Shown here: one piece after another, positions 22,767-34,033 of the stretch
How the letters are laid out: each line of letters begins with the position of its first letter
Numbering within the stretch: position 1 is the first letter of the stretch
NCBI RefSeq assembly: GCF_040436345.1
Contig: NC_133223.1
Location: 5,865,847-5,929,846 of the forward strand
Length of the DNA stretch: 64,000 nt
Direction of reading: 5' to 3'
Source of the DNA: Pagrus major
Taxonomy: Eukaryota; Chordata; Actinopteri; Spariformes; Sparidae
Translations under genes and position numbers: made by a program
Notes under the pieces: generated by a model
What the model saw: the letters and a program-made list of their open reading frames with translations, nothing else
Database searches by the model: none
What the model was told of the DNA's origin: nothing

Positions 22767-23925
22767 ACATCATGTAGTCTTACATGGTCCAAGTTCAATT
22801 TACTAACAATATTACTGAAAATGGACTCTTAACACTTATAGACTCTCAACAAATATCCAGGCGCTTGGCAGAACAATGCTATTGTATGACCTCAAAATAC
22901 CCCTGATAGCCTCAGCAGAGTAACACGGGCAAAAACTCATTATAGTTCTTTATTTCCTTATTTACTTTAACTTTGTGCATATAAAATAGTCAAAGGTGCT
23001 TAAAGCCTATTAAAAGAAAAAAAGTGCATAAAACTATATAAACTTGATTTTAAATTTATAGCTTTAAAAACAGAAATAAACTACATATTACTGGATTTAA
23101 AATCTCAGCTGTAGTTTTGGTTACATGATGCATCAATCATTCGGAGGCTTGTGTGTAAGTGGCTCAGGAGAGAGGATCACTCATTTGTTATTGTAGGCTC
23201 TAGGGCGGACATAGAAGCTCATATCTGCTCAAATGAGCTGTCGATCAAATGGCTGCCATCTCAGGATATCCGGCGTAGAGGGATAATGGTGTCTGCGAGG
23301 TGTTGTTTGACAGATAAAAGCATGAATAAGCATCCGTGATCGCAACACCAAGACAGTTTATTGGTGAGTTGGCAAATCTTCATAGATGCTAGTTTGTTTT
23401 TTCATTGACTGTACTTTGCTAATGTGGTTTTATCTTGAAGTGGTTTGTATGAATAGACTAATGAGAATCTACACTTTCTAACAATGTATGGTATGTCTGT
23501 ACATTAAATTGAGACGTTTGCCTATTTGCTTAGCTGTGACTGTAAAGTTTGGCGAACTAGCCAGATGCTGACTTTTAAGAGGTTAACAGCACATGACTTC
23601 TCTGATTCAGTTCCAGGATGTCCAGTGTTATTGCGTGAGTGTCTATTCACCAACAGGAACAACACTTTACTGTACCCTAGCCTTAAGTTATTGTGTAACG
23701 GCACACATTGAGAGTGTGTGAGTCTGTGTGTTTGAATTCAATTGAGCCTCTCAATGAATGGATGTATTCACCAGTCACTCTTTCTTCTCTTTACGCTCTC
23801 TTATGTGCATTCATTCCTTGAAGTACAGTTCCCCTGCAACTCCATTCAGATCAAGTCAACATTATAGTACAATTCTAATAATGATAAGCGGGGGTGAAAA
23901 TCCATCTACATTTTAATCCTGTGTC

Positions 23926-24400
23926 TGTAGGCGTGGCAGCGGTGACAACAGCAGCAGAGAGGCACACCTGCAGATCATCAACTCATCAACCTCTGCTATT
24001 TATTCCCAGTCTCTTCTCCACTCCGGTGCCAGATTGTTCCGTTCCGTATGGTGATTGTATCAGTGCCGCTTTCTATTGTGTTTAGCTATCTTCATAAGTA
24101 TTTTGTAGTGTTGAGATTTCTCCTGTGCCTATGCTCCAGTGTTTTTCCCTGTCTGGGCTTCGTCTCATGCTTGTGTTTTGTTTCCCTCGTGTGCAGAACT
24201 TCCCGCGCCTCTCCGTTCTGCTTCCTGCTCCAATGGCTCACCTGAGTTCCCTCCATGCTGCCACTAGACAACCCTGCCTGCATGCTGCCCTCCTCCTCCG
24301 CTATTTCCTCAAGAACTCAGTCCTGTAATAAATTCCTCTAAACCTGATTTCCAGCCTCTGATCTCTGCATTTCAGGTCTAGACCAAAACCCACCGTAACA
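23926..24400 (+). repeat. Unclassified LTR-like repeat (copy in unit C)
   Basis: Counterpart of 6003-6473 and 14049-14524, with the same boundaries and polyadenylation word. Confidence 0.35.
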
Positions 24401-25092
24401 CATCAAATGTCTAGGAGCCTTTCATGTATCAACAAGCCAGCACAGCTGAGTGACTTTTATAAAAAGGTCTGGTCTATCCAGTGTCATGTGACTCTCAAGT
24501 AACTACATTGTCTGACAGTCCAGCAATCTGTGGTTGTAGCGCCATGGTTCACAAAACTCAACGTCCTAATAATCAAGCTTTTTGGCTTTGGCAGCTTCTC
24601 GTATTTTCAAGGCCACTGTTTTTCATGACGTTATTGTGCAGTGAGGTTGTAATGTTTGTATTATGTTCTGAAATTAAGGTAATTCAATCACAGAGAATGG
24701 CTGGTTGCCTTCACTGATAAAGTCAAGCAAAGCCTTGTCTAAGGTTCCCTGCCTTACCTGTAGGACAGACAAAGAAAAGGCACTTACATTTGCATTCTTA
24801 AAGTTAGTTTGAGTCTTTAATGTGAAGTTGTATGAGGTACTTATCCCTAGTCGATGAATTACCTTCAGCAGATCTCCCCTTGTGTGGAGAAGCAGTGCGT
24901 AGCATCTACAGGGAAGCAGAGTATTGTTCTGCTGTACACTTCTCCATACAGGAGGACTGACAGTCATATACTGCAGGTAATTAACTGTTACCAACAAAAG
25001 CAATGAAGGACCCACTTCATGTATAACAGCATTTAATAACAATGACACAATAATTATAATGCACATATATACACGTACCATTTCAGTGAGAC

Positions 25093-26125
25093 AGGTGAAC
25101 CTTAGCTGTGGTGATCTTGGTGGCAGTGAGAGCAGAAAAGCATTTCACACAAAGATAGGTTGTTACAAAAGGCATCAAAAACTACATAACTTTCAGAGAT
25201 GATGCTGGGTACTCAGCCTGTTGTTGGATCCAAAAATTAACAAGTGACATTTTGGGGAATTCCAAAACCAGAATGCTGTCTGATAATTCACGCAGCATCT
25301 CCTGTTCAGCACCTGTCAGATCATCTGGTATTTCTGTTGCGTCAACAGAAAAGGGGTCTCTGATCCAGCCAGGCCTGGCCTCAACTGAAAGTTACTCTGT
25401 GAACTGGTCTGCCATGGGTAAGAGGTGCCAAGACATTGCATCTTGAATCGAAGTGTCAGATGAACCCAGCTTGAGATAGGTCTCCAAAGCTGGAAAAGCA
25501 GCAACATCCCCAGCCCTGACTTTTGTGGCAAGCAGCTGCAGCTTTTTCTTCATGACAGTGATTTTGTCATGGACCTCAACAATTGTCAGACTGTATTTCT
25601 GTAGTCCCATGTTGTGCTAATTCAGATATGAAAATGTATGCTGGATAGGCAAAATGTCCCAGCCACTGTTGGTCAATAGATTAGACTGTTGCTCTAGGAA
25701 AAAAAATATCCTCACTTCATAATGCATTTGTAGAGCCTGGTTAGCACTTTACCTCTCAACAGCCATCTAACTTCTGTATGCAACAGAAGTAGCACATGTT
25801 TACTGCTCATTTCGTTGCAGAGCACACTGAAGATATGTTAGTCCATAGGTCAAGCTTTGATGTAAGTGTCTATGACAGCAGTGTCTAGCACGGACTTAAG
25901 TTCCTCTGGCTTTTCTCTTGGTGTATGCTGCACTGGCTCCAGTTGACATTTGGGACTTTCTGTCGTATCCTTGCCACTACACCACTGTTTCGCCCAGTAA
26001 TGACTTTCACTCCATCTGTACAAACACCTGTGCATTTGGTCAAGTCAATGCCATTCTCTTTAATAAATGTGACAAAAGATTTGCATTCCAGTTGTCCTGG
26101 TCAGACAAACTCAAACTCATATCTA
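25093..26125 (-). pseudogene. hAT/ZBED-like transposase relic, copy C
   Basis: Third copy of the broken hAT relic, uninterrupted, with GVCTDG, HTEVRWL and TTYLC..CFSALTA motifs in degraded frames. Shares the stops of copies A and B. Confidence 0.7.
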
Positions 26126-26862
26126 ACACATTGTGGCCTTTGCTGCTCCTCTGGCCCTGTGATGGTAAATCCCAAATTGAGATGCCTGAGCCTGGTAACC
26201 TCTTTTTACTTTCTTGCTAGAAGTGGTGCTGCCTGGCTTCAGCACTGGCGCCTAGAAATGGCATGGAGTTCATCTGACCAATCAAGGCCAGCTTTGTCAC
26301 TTGTCTTTGTCACTATTTAAATATTCCACTCATGCAGCTTTTTAAGTCCCAATCTCACTGCATTCGATGGCTTACTAGTTCATGTTGGCTGTCACGTTCA
26401 TTGACGTATAAGTCACGTCATTTCACATTCAACCAAGGTCCAAACTAATCAAAGAATAACTGTGGTATAAATTTACAGAAGGAATGTATGACTTGTGCAT
26501 TGTTTAGGTGATTTGGAAGTCTCAGAGTCCTTGCAGAGGTAAAGATAAAGATAAAATGCAGAGCTTGTTGTTATGTACCAGACTCCCCTGATGTTACTGA
26601 ATGTGAAATGACATTGACAGAAAGTTACCCACATTGTTTGCATTCTCCAAGGTACCATTATTTTACAGGACTGTAGATGCCTTGGAAAGTCTTGCAAAAT
26701 GCCATGACATTAAACCTTTTGATATTTGACTGTGTCCATGTATTTGTGTCATAATAAACTATATTCAAGTGAGGACAACTGAAGCTTATTGGGTTTATTA
26801 AGTTTATTGATTTATTCATTAAAGCAATGAGCTGTCACTCAAAGCAGGCTGAGGCTTCACCT

Positions 26863-29343
26863 TGCTAATTCCAGTCACTGAACTTGCTTCTCAGCCTTGT
26901 TTGTGATGTCTTTTGGAATTTTTATATAGCAAATATTGGAAAAATAATGTGGCTCACTGAAGCTATAGGGTAAGGCACCAGTGTCAAGATAGCAACCCCT
27001 GATAACAGACAGACCGCTGCTGGAGCTGGCAAGCTCTGGAGGAGACAGCCCGGGCAGAGGCCAGAGCTTCTAGAGGGATACACACCAGGCAGTCCAGGAA
27101 AGCACATAGTTTATTTTTTAAATTAAAAAATGAAATTGAAAATTCTAAAGTGGATTTACAGTATATTCTTTTTTGCTTCTCAACCTCTGCAACAGTGAGC
27201 ACAGAGCTGCTTAAGTCCTCTGTAGATTGCTGAATGGAGAGGAAATGTTCTTACTTCATTAACATACAGAGAGGAGAGTGGGAAAAAAAAGAGACACTGG
27301 AGGATAATGGAAATGTAATAAAGGAATAGCTGAATGTGGCTATCCTGTCTTGACTGTTGCCGGTTTGGGGAAACAAACCCACCATAGATGGCCGTTCAGA
27401 ATCATGAGGAGCCAGTAGTTCAGGTTTAATTAAGTTCTTTATTGATGCTTGTGATTGAAAGCATAATAGGTGTGTGGTTTATAGATAAGTACGCACACCA
27501 TGCTGAGGGACAAAAGGACTGGCTGTGTGGGAAAGGATTGACTATATAGGGGATGACAGGTTTGCTAATTAGGTGCACTGCCGGTTTCACTGGCCCATCC
27601 CCCGGAATGTACCATTGCTGTGGGGGAGTATGATTATCTTTTGTACAGGAAAGAAATGGAATATCTATAGTCTACCCAAGCTCCACCTTTTTACCCATCA
27701 GATACTGCCAAGATGGTGACGACTGGTACCATCCACTCTAAGGCTGTAGCGCTGTTATTATGTCACTTTATTAAGTTTTAATATTTTTTCATGCGAGAAA
27801 GTAACCGTTTAGATCCCCAATGTGTGGTTAGTTTACCCAAATGACAGTTGTTTAGTAATTTGCCTCGATGTTTTCGGAGAAGTGAAGCTCCACCTGAAGG
27901 ACTAACCCTCCGGAAGGAGCGGGTCATCTCAGAGGCAGCAGCCCCGTCTCCAGAGGTGTTCCGCTGGCTAACATGCATCGTCGTCCTGGGGGAGACAGCA
28001 AGCCAGTTATCTTAACCACTGCTCTTTGAAGATTAACCGCCAGAGGGAAGCTTCATGTTTGTAGTGGACAGTATACAGTATAGCGCTGTCTCGGGAGCTC
28101 TGTATGTACAGAAATCACCAAATATTAATAAAAAAAAATGTTTTAATTAACAGAGTACTTTTTTTCATTTCATATGTACAACAGCCTGGATTTCTATTGT
28201 ACCTATATAGCTTTTGTCACAATAGTCAAGTAGCCTATGCACTGTCATTTGTATTCCTCGGGAACGCTCCCTTGCTCCACCATTACGTTTTTTAATCCAG
28301 ACTTTAGCGCATTGCATTGTGGGAAACAGTAGGCAGAGTAGACTGGTCGGATGCATACTGGAAATATTTTCCGAATCAGTACAACATCCAGGAACTTTTC
28401 GCATACTGTAGATTTTGCTTTTGTTTGCATACTGCATACTACATACTACATTTTGGCCAAATCAGTACGTACTAGCAGTATAGTATGCGGTTTCGAATAC
28501 AGCCTAAGCCTCTCGCAAGCCCTTCAGAAACCTATGAGTAACATCACGCTGGCTTGTTATACAGTCAGTGGTCACAGCGCATCATTTTGAAAGCTGGGAT
28601 AACTTTCCATCTCTTGTGATAGATAACACTCCTTGGAGTTTTCCACACTGACTCCAGGTATTTATTCTCCAGATGGTCTGGCTCCAATTCAGAATTTCTA
28701 GCCGACCCTAAGCAGCTGAGCAGTGGCTCCTGCCCCCACTCTGCCCAGCCCTCCACACAACCCTCCACAAACTTATGTTTGTTTTGATAGAGAGCCTGCT
28801 GGCAGAATTTACATATTGTACATTTAAAAGTTTTTGTGGGTGTTCACATACAAAATGGACCTAATCTAGCACTGCATCCCCAGTGAAGACACAGTACCTG
28901 CTAATGTCTGTGGGCTACAGTATTCAGTCATGTATAAAATAGGGTGCACTTTCAGACAAGGTTCTTCTAATTAACCTCTGAAAAATAGGACTACAAGTTG
29001 GGAATGAAAGCCTACAGTTTCCTTTAGAATCCACTGTGCTTAACACACTGCCATCAAAACAAAAATAGGTTACAGTCCTGATATTTACAGACTACACAGT
29101 AAATCCAAGAGATGCTGTTTTGGAAAAATAACAGAAAATGAGCAAACCTGAAGTAGCTTGTCTGTTCTCCACTCAGTGGCTTCACTCAGTCATTCTTCAA
29201 GAATATAATAATGTACCATAAGCAATGTAAACACATAGATAAGATGAGCAGCATTTGATTACTTTACTGTCATTATTTCACCATGACAGAGTACATTTTT
29301 CATTCATGCTGAGGGCCTAATTTCAGGCCAATGCAGAGTCTTT
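26863..29343. other. Intergenic region with weak repeat signals
   Basis: No gene is supported. Near 27354-27450 the minus strand has AATAAA followed by sequence ending in CCGGCAACA, which could be the 3' end of a solo LTR. Near 28430-28505 a GCATACT/ACATACTAC-rich stretch ending AGTATGCGGTTTCGAATACAG resembles the terminal repeat of fish hAT-type MITEs. Boundaries could not be fixed for either. Coding frames here are short and without recognisable features. Confidence 0.35.
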
Positions 29344-30484
29344 CTACAGTATGTTCAACTCACAGGAGTCAGGCTGCAGTATCTGAAATGTAACTATGAG
29401 CTTAGTTGATTTTCTAAACCAGGGATAATAAAGGGCATAAATTACAGGGTTTAGGCAGGAGTTAAAATAATACAGACATATTACAAAGGCAGCAGATGAA
29501 GCATTGAGCACACTATCTTGGCCTGTAAGAGCAACACAGTAAAATGGGCAGAGACATATTAGAAACAAAACTACAACAACACCAAGAGTCCTGGCTGCTT
29601 TCATTTCAGATTTCTTTGCAGTTACTTTCCCTGATTGTGTGAAAGCTGCAATATGAGACCGCATGGCACGAGCCTGAGACACAGCCACCACAAATACTCT
29701 CATATACAAAACAACAATAACAGTAATGGGAACAATGAAGGAAAAAGTGAGATCTGCAAGTCCAGCAATGTAGTTAATGACAAATACACACTCCCCAATG
29801 CAGGAGTGATACCTGCCTGGTTCTTTCAATATATCCTTCAGGATCAGACTTTGAAACATTACAGAGCATATCCAACACAGACAAACACACACCTGAACTC
29901 TTTTTTGTGTGATTTCACTGGAGTAATGCAGAGGATGACAAATAGCCACATAGCGGTCAACAGATACGAGCACCATGGTTCCTACTGAGGCAGAGGCAAT
30001 AACATAATCTACATACTGATACAGAGTACACATGAGGTCACCAAGGAACCAGCAGCCGTCTATGAGGACAATTTGAAAGAACATGAGGAGGCCCACGTAG
30101 AAATCTGAGACAGCCAGAGAGAGGAGGAGGAGGTTGGTGGGAGTGTGGAGCTGCCTGGAGAGGAAGACCAGCAATATATTTATCAATATTTATAGTGATT
30201 TATAGCACATGACTGAAATACAATCAGATTACTATGAAAAAAATCCTCTGTTTCTCACAGGCAAGACTCTTTGTTACTATGTATCAGTTTTATGAATTAA
30301 TGAATGTCTACTTGAAGTGGGAGATGGAGATGATGACCAGCAGGTTAAGAGCTGCAGTGAGCAGAGAGATGAAGGACAGAAGAATGTAAATCAGCATGGT
30401 CTCAAAGTGAGGACGTATTGGCCTCCTGCAGGAGCTGTTGGGGAGTTGTGGAAAGCAGAGTTCAGTTCCCTCCAAGGTGTCCAT
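29344..30484 (-). CDS. Trace-amine-associated receptor-like GPCR 3 (two exons)
   Basis: Exon 1 is 30312-30484 (starting MDTLEG, under 60 codons) and exon 2 is 29344-30154, with a 157-bp intron (GTAGAC...CTCCAG). Total 984 nt, 327 residues. It keeps Asp3.32, Asp5.42 and the more usual Tyr7.43, so all three contact positions look like a di-amine receptor of the TAAR13c type. The C-terminal fingerprint NSCLNPVIY...YPWF is complete. Position 6.48 is Leu as in its neighbours. It is more diverged than genes 1 and 2 from each other, but a short loop-3 patch (SVLNAS) equals gene 2. No disruption seen. The upstream in-frame ATG used by the longer alternative in the other genes is absent. Confidence 0.92.
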
Positions 30485-30690
30485 CACCAGAGAGAGGAGA
30501 ACCTGCTGAGCTCTGGCAGCTTTTTGACCAAAGCAAACAACTAATTTATCACTATCCTTCCGGCCCAGCCCTCCTTCCTCCTCACCTCTGCTGCTTTGTT
30601 CCTCTCCATAGAGATTGAAGTATTATGCCTTCTTTGTTCATCCTCCTCAATGTCGGTGACTTTGGTTTATGTTTATCTCCAACTTTGGCC

Positions 30691-31527
30691 ATCTGACAGA
30701 TGTCACAAGTCAAAGTTGGCTGAGCTCAAGCCGTAAATGTTGCTATCTGTGGGAGTACATTCTTGCCCTAATCTTTTTGCAACCGGGTTATCCCAGTTGG
30801 TAGAAACTCATGAATAGCACTGACTTCTTTGATTCAATTTCAGGAAGCCATATGGTCTGTTTACCCAAACACAAAGCAAATTTTGCATTATATTACTCAT
30901 GTGAGTTTGATCACAGGGATCTGTTTTGTTTACTTGCCCCAGACAGCTACGACACTTTATTGTGCATTATCCGTAAGCTAGCGAGCAAAGGCACACGACT
31001 GTCAACGAACAGTATTCACCAGATACTCCGGTCCTTCTTTTCTGTGCATTCATAACTTGAACTAAGTCTATGGGTGTTGGAATTGATAGTAGGGCAGGTG
31101 TGGTTATTAGAAATGAATAATTATTGATAGTTTTATTAAAATTAAATTAATAAAAATTAATAATCAAATCATTAAAAACGGGGCACCACCCTGGAATCAT
31201 GGACCAATAACCAGACCAAAAACAGTCTCAAAGAAGGGTTCACTTTAAATGTAAATATTTGTGAAATATTTTGAATTAAAGGAACAGTGAAGGAAATTCA
31301 TTCGAGCACTGACCATCACAACCAGTGATTACCACAAAACATATGCACAAAATAATCACAGAAAACTGCTCTGTACAGTATAATAGAATTGATTAATGTT
31401 AGCAAATTGATCAAATCAAAAATACTTCAATCAACAAAAATCCGTCATTCAACTACAGCAGCTAAACTATGAAACCAACACACTAAGACAAACTCAAGCA
31501 ACAAATAACCAAGAAGCATGCCGTATT
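30691..31527. other. Intergenic, AT-rich; no gene seen
   Basis: It contains an AT-rich stretch near 31120-31170 and a GGGGCACCACC word that is also present, reversed, in the long LTR-like element at ~17930, hinting at a related element relic. No boundaries or coding region could be supported. Confidence 0.4.
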
Positions 31528-31546
31528 TGTGTGTGTGTGTGCGTGT

Positions 31547-31708
31547 GTGTGTATGTGAATGACGTCGGCCATCTTGATGACGTCACGGAGTGTTCAAGCC
31601 TTGCACAGGCTTGAACACTCCTTGCACAGGCTTGAACACTCCTTGCACAGGCTTGAACACTCTGTGACGTCATCAAGATGGCCGACCTCATTCACATACA
31701 CATACACA
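31547..31708. repeat. Hairpin-forming inverted repeat with three 21-bp units at its centre
   Basis: The left arm (31547-31600) and right arm (about 31650-31708) are near-perfect inverted copies that include GGCCATCTTGATGACGTCAC. Between them, 21-bp units starting TTGCACAGGCTTGAACACTC repeat at 31601, 31622 and 31643. TG-rich microsatellite flanks the left arm and CA-rich microsatellite the right. Each arm holds a perfect CRE-like TGACGTCA (31578-31585 and 31665-31672). This is probably the end or ends of a foldback element. Confidence 0.8.
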
Positions 31709-31741
31709 CACACACACGCGCGCACATTTTTGATGTCTCAA

Positions 31742-32602
31742 AGGGCTGACAAAACAAAGCCAAACCATGCTGCCCAAAGAGCTCAAAAATGTGTCCACCG
31801 TACAAGCTGGCTGTAGCCAAAAGCCGCAAAGCAACGCCACCAAGCAGCACAGAGCCGCAGAAAAGGGCAGCAATAAATAAGTCACCAGGAGACAAAGTCT
31901 GACAAAGCAGGGGACAACGTAGTGTACAAGCAGCAGAGACAAAACAGCAGCGGTCCCAATCAGCTGGTGGTAAAATCACGTGATTCACCACCAGTGGATT
32001 TCAGCCAGCTTTTGAGTGTTTCCTGACAGTAAACATAAAAGTAGCATGGCTAAGCTACATTTACAGAGGCTTTTGAGAGGTAGATTTAAAGTAGCATACC
32101 TGTTTTCAGAGTCAAAACCTGCACAGGGAGAGGGAGGGTGAGAGAGACCCACACGGCTGCGGACATCTACCTGTGACCACATGAGCGTTAGCCACAGGAT
32201 AGCATTCGGTGTAACACAGAGAGAAAGGACACTTACTGCTGATTTTATCATGTCCCAATTTAGATGTGGACATGAGTGGAGTGAAGGTCCCTTGTTTGGT
32301 GGATACTGGTTCCATGGTGTCTACTATTTCTGAGAGCTTTTTCTGCCAGCATTTTGAGCCTTGGGGTCAGGAGTGCTTCCGATCATGTCACTGGCTGCAG
32401 CTTAGAGCCGCTAATGGCCTGGTAATCCCTTATATCGGCTACTTGGAGCTAGAGGTACAACTTTGTGGTAAATTGATGCCCCACTGTGACCCCCCTGGTG
32501 GTGTGCCTGCTCAAGTGCCTGGTGTCCTGAGGATGAATGTTATCCGTAAATGCTACCAAGAGCTCTTTGGGCAGCATGGTTTGGCTTTGTTTTGTCAGCC
32601 CT
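31742..32602. repeat. 43-bp perfect inverted repeat pair
   Basis: 31742-31784 is the exact reverse complement of 32560-32602. The plus-strand copy is part of the protease-region reading frame (ELFGQHGLALFCQP); the left copy is therefore a short inverted fragment of the same retroelement. It suggests a local inversion or foldback repair. Confidence 0.85.
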
Positions 32603-32679
32603 GTGTTTCTGAGGCCCCAGGGCCTATTGTGCAGGCACTGCAGCGGTGCCATCGTGCGAAGGTCCCGCAGGACCTCTGA
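32266..32679 (+). pseudogene. LTR retroelement protease fragment
   Basis: The frame shows the aspartic protease core VPCLVDTGSMVSTI with the catalytic DTGS, followed by LRAANGLVIPYIGY and VLRMNVIRKCYQELFGQHG, the usual sequence after the protease in fish gypsy-type elements. There is no start context and no RT follows; the frame ends where a gag fragment begins on the opposite strand (~32690). Cleaves the element polyprotein when whole; here a broken relic. Confidence 0.7.
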
Positions 32680-32689
32680 ACAATTCTCT

Positions 32690-33374
32690 GGCTCCACAGT
32701 GTTGTTTGAGCCCCTGGACTCTGGTTTGCCGAGTGGCTTGCTTGCTTCCCCTGCCCTGGTTCTGTGTGTTAGAACATACTCATCAGCCAAGACTGCAGCC
32801 TCTCTGGGAGTTTTTACTTTATGTTCAATAATGTATGTAGCTACACGCTCAGGCACAGAGTTTTTAAGTTGTTCCAGTACCACCAGGTTGCAGAGATCAT
32901 CAAATGTATCAACTGCAGATGCTGCACACCAGCGGTTAAACTGGGAATTAAGTCACGGGCAAATTCAGTGTAGGTTTGATTATCCAGCTTCTTCCTAGAT
33001 CTAAAATGCTGGCGATATGCCTCTGGCACAAGTTCATACACCTTCAACACTGCTGCCTTCACTGTGTCCTAAACCTTACTCTCAGCTACACTTAAAGCTG
33101 AGTAGGCTTCCTGGGCCTTACCAGTCAGAACACACTGTAGCAACATGGTTCTGCCTGAATCTGGTCAGTCTCGAGCATCTGCTATCCTCTCAAACAGGAA
33201 ACAATGAGTCTGGATCAGACTCGCTGAACCTGGGAAGCAAGCAGAGATTATTAACCAGGTCAAACTGAGAAGACTTGCCCTCTGAGGCCTCAAGACTATC
33301 AGCTCTGCACACATCTGAAAGTTTACCCTCTTTTACCAGCTGCAATTGATACTGTTGCACTTCCAACTTTGCCA
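32690..33374 (-). pseudogene. Gmr1-like gag (SCAN-like) fragment
   Basis: Minus-strand frames with at least two breaks encode a gag like that at the window start. A LEVQQYQLQLVKEG helix comes first, then FDLVNNLCLLPRFSESD, KAAVLKVYELVPEAYRQHFR (the SCAN-like core), LKNSVPERVATYI and REAAVLADEYVLTH. The homologous segment in the first element reads LVKEAILKVYELVPEAYRQR. The N-terminal piece probably lies at 42470-42773, separated by nested insertions. The right end abuts the plus-strand LTR remnant at ~33369. Confidence 0.8.
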
Positions 33375-33402
33375 GGATTCCCCTAGGCCCTGGTCTTAAC
33401 AA

Positions 33403-33420
33403 TTGGGGCTCATCCGGGAT
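33403..33420 (+). other. Primer-binding site (tRNA-Pro type)
   Basis: TTGGGGCTCATCCGGGAT one base after the 5' LTR remnant. It differs at two positions from the common proline-tRNA primer site. Minus-strand DNA synthesis would start here. Confidence 0.6.
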
Positions 33421-34033
33421 CGGAATGCCCATGAGGTGAGGTAAATGTGGTTCAGTTTTTGACTGTATTAGTGGCCTTTAGTTAAGTTTAGTGGTCATCT
33501 CGTTTGTTAGATATTTTGTCATTGTTGCTGCATGTCAAGCTGTGTTTTTGACTGAGCACCCTGACTAGATAGCCGCCGGGCAAGTTCAAGAATTTGCCAC
33601 TTTATTATTTTGCCTTTCTTATTTTGGTGGTAATCCTGAGTGGGGGCACGCTTCAGTCTATCGCAGTTGACTAGATTCCTGGGGCCTCATTTATCAACCG
33701 TGCGTACGCACAGATGTGTGCGTAATGAATGCGTAAGAACTTTCCCACGCAAAGTATGAAATTTATCAACTTGTACTTGTGCTTAGGAACGTGTGTAAAT
33801 TTAAGCACAACTCTGACCATGCTTACACACAAAATCTAGTGGTAGAACAGTGAAACTACAAATAGAACCCATTAAGAGTGTTCAGCAATCTCAAACTTCA
33901 CACATGTTCCCTGTTTCCTCTAATTAATAAACATTCTCAATTAGTAGCAGACACTTTGAATAATGGGTGTGACAAGCTATAAAAGACAGCTGTGACAGGA
34001 CAACCTGAAAAGAAAACTTGAAATACAAGTACC

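Larger units (their letters stand above)
13483..23348. repeat. Segmental duplication copy B
   Basis: Second, complete copy of the tandem unit (9866 bp). It starts CAAGACAGTTTATTGG and ends just before the same words at 23349. Relative to A it contains a 2359-bp LTR-like insertion with a 4-bp duplication at 15649-18007 and lacks the extra local duplication. It carries TAAR gene 2. Differences from A are scattered point changes and small indels. Confidence 0.92.
23349..26862. repeat. Segmental duplication copy C, truncated
   Basis: Matches the left part of copies A and B up to GGCTTCACCT, then changes abruptly to unrelated sequence. In A and B this point is followed by CAGTGCACAAAAAG and then the TAAR gene. 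It contains the LTR-like repeat (23926-24400) and the hAT relic, but no TAAR 3' end. The next TAAR (gene 3) is 2.5 kb further on and more diverged, so it is not the missing part of this copy in any simple way. Confidence 0.88.

Noticed and set aside
31601-31662. Three evenly sized repeats that could suggest a CRISPR-like array
   Set aside because: The 21-mers are directly adjacent with no spacers, in a eukaryotic genome, inside a hairpin.
31688-31991. 84- and 99-codon minus-strand frames with hydrophobic stretches
   Set aside because: Apart from the short inverted protease-region fragment (ELFGQHGLALFCQP) they show no family features and end in microsatellite.
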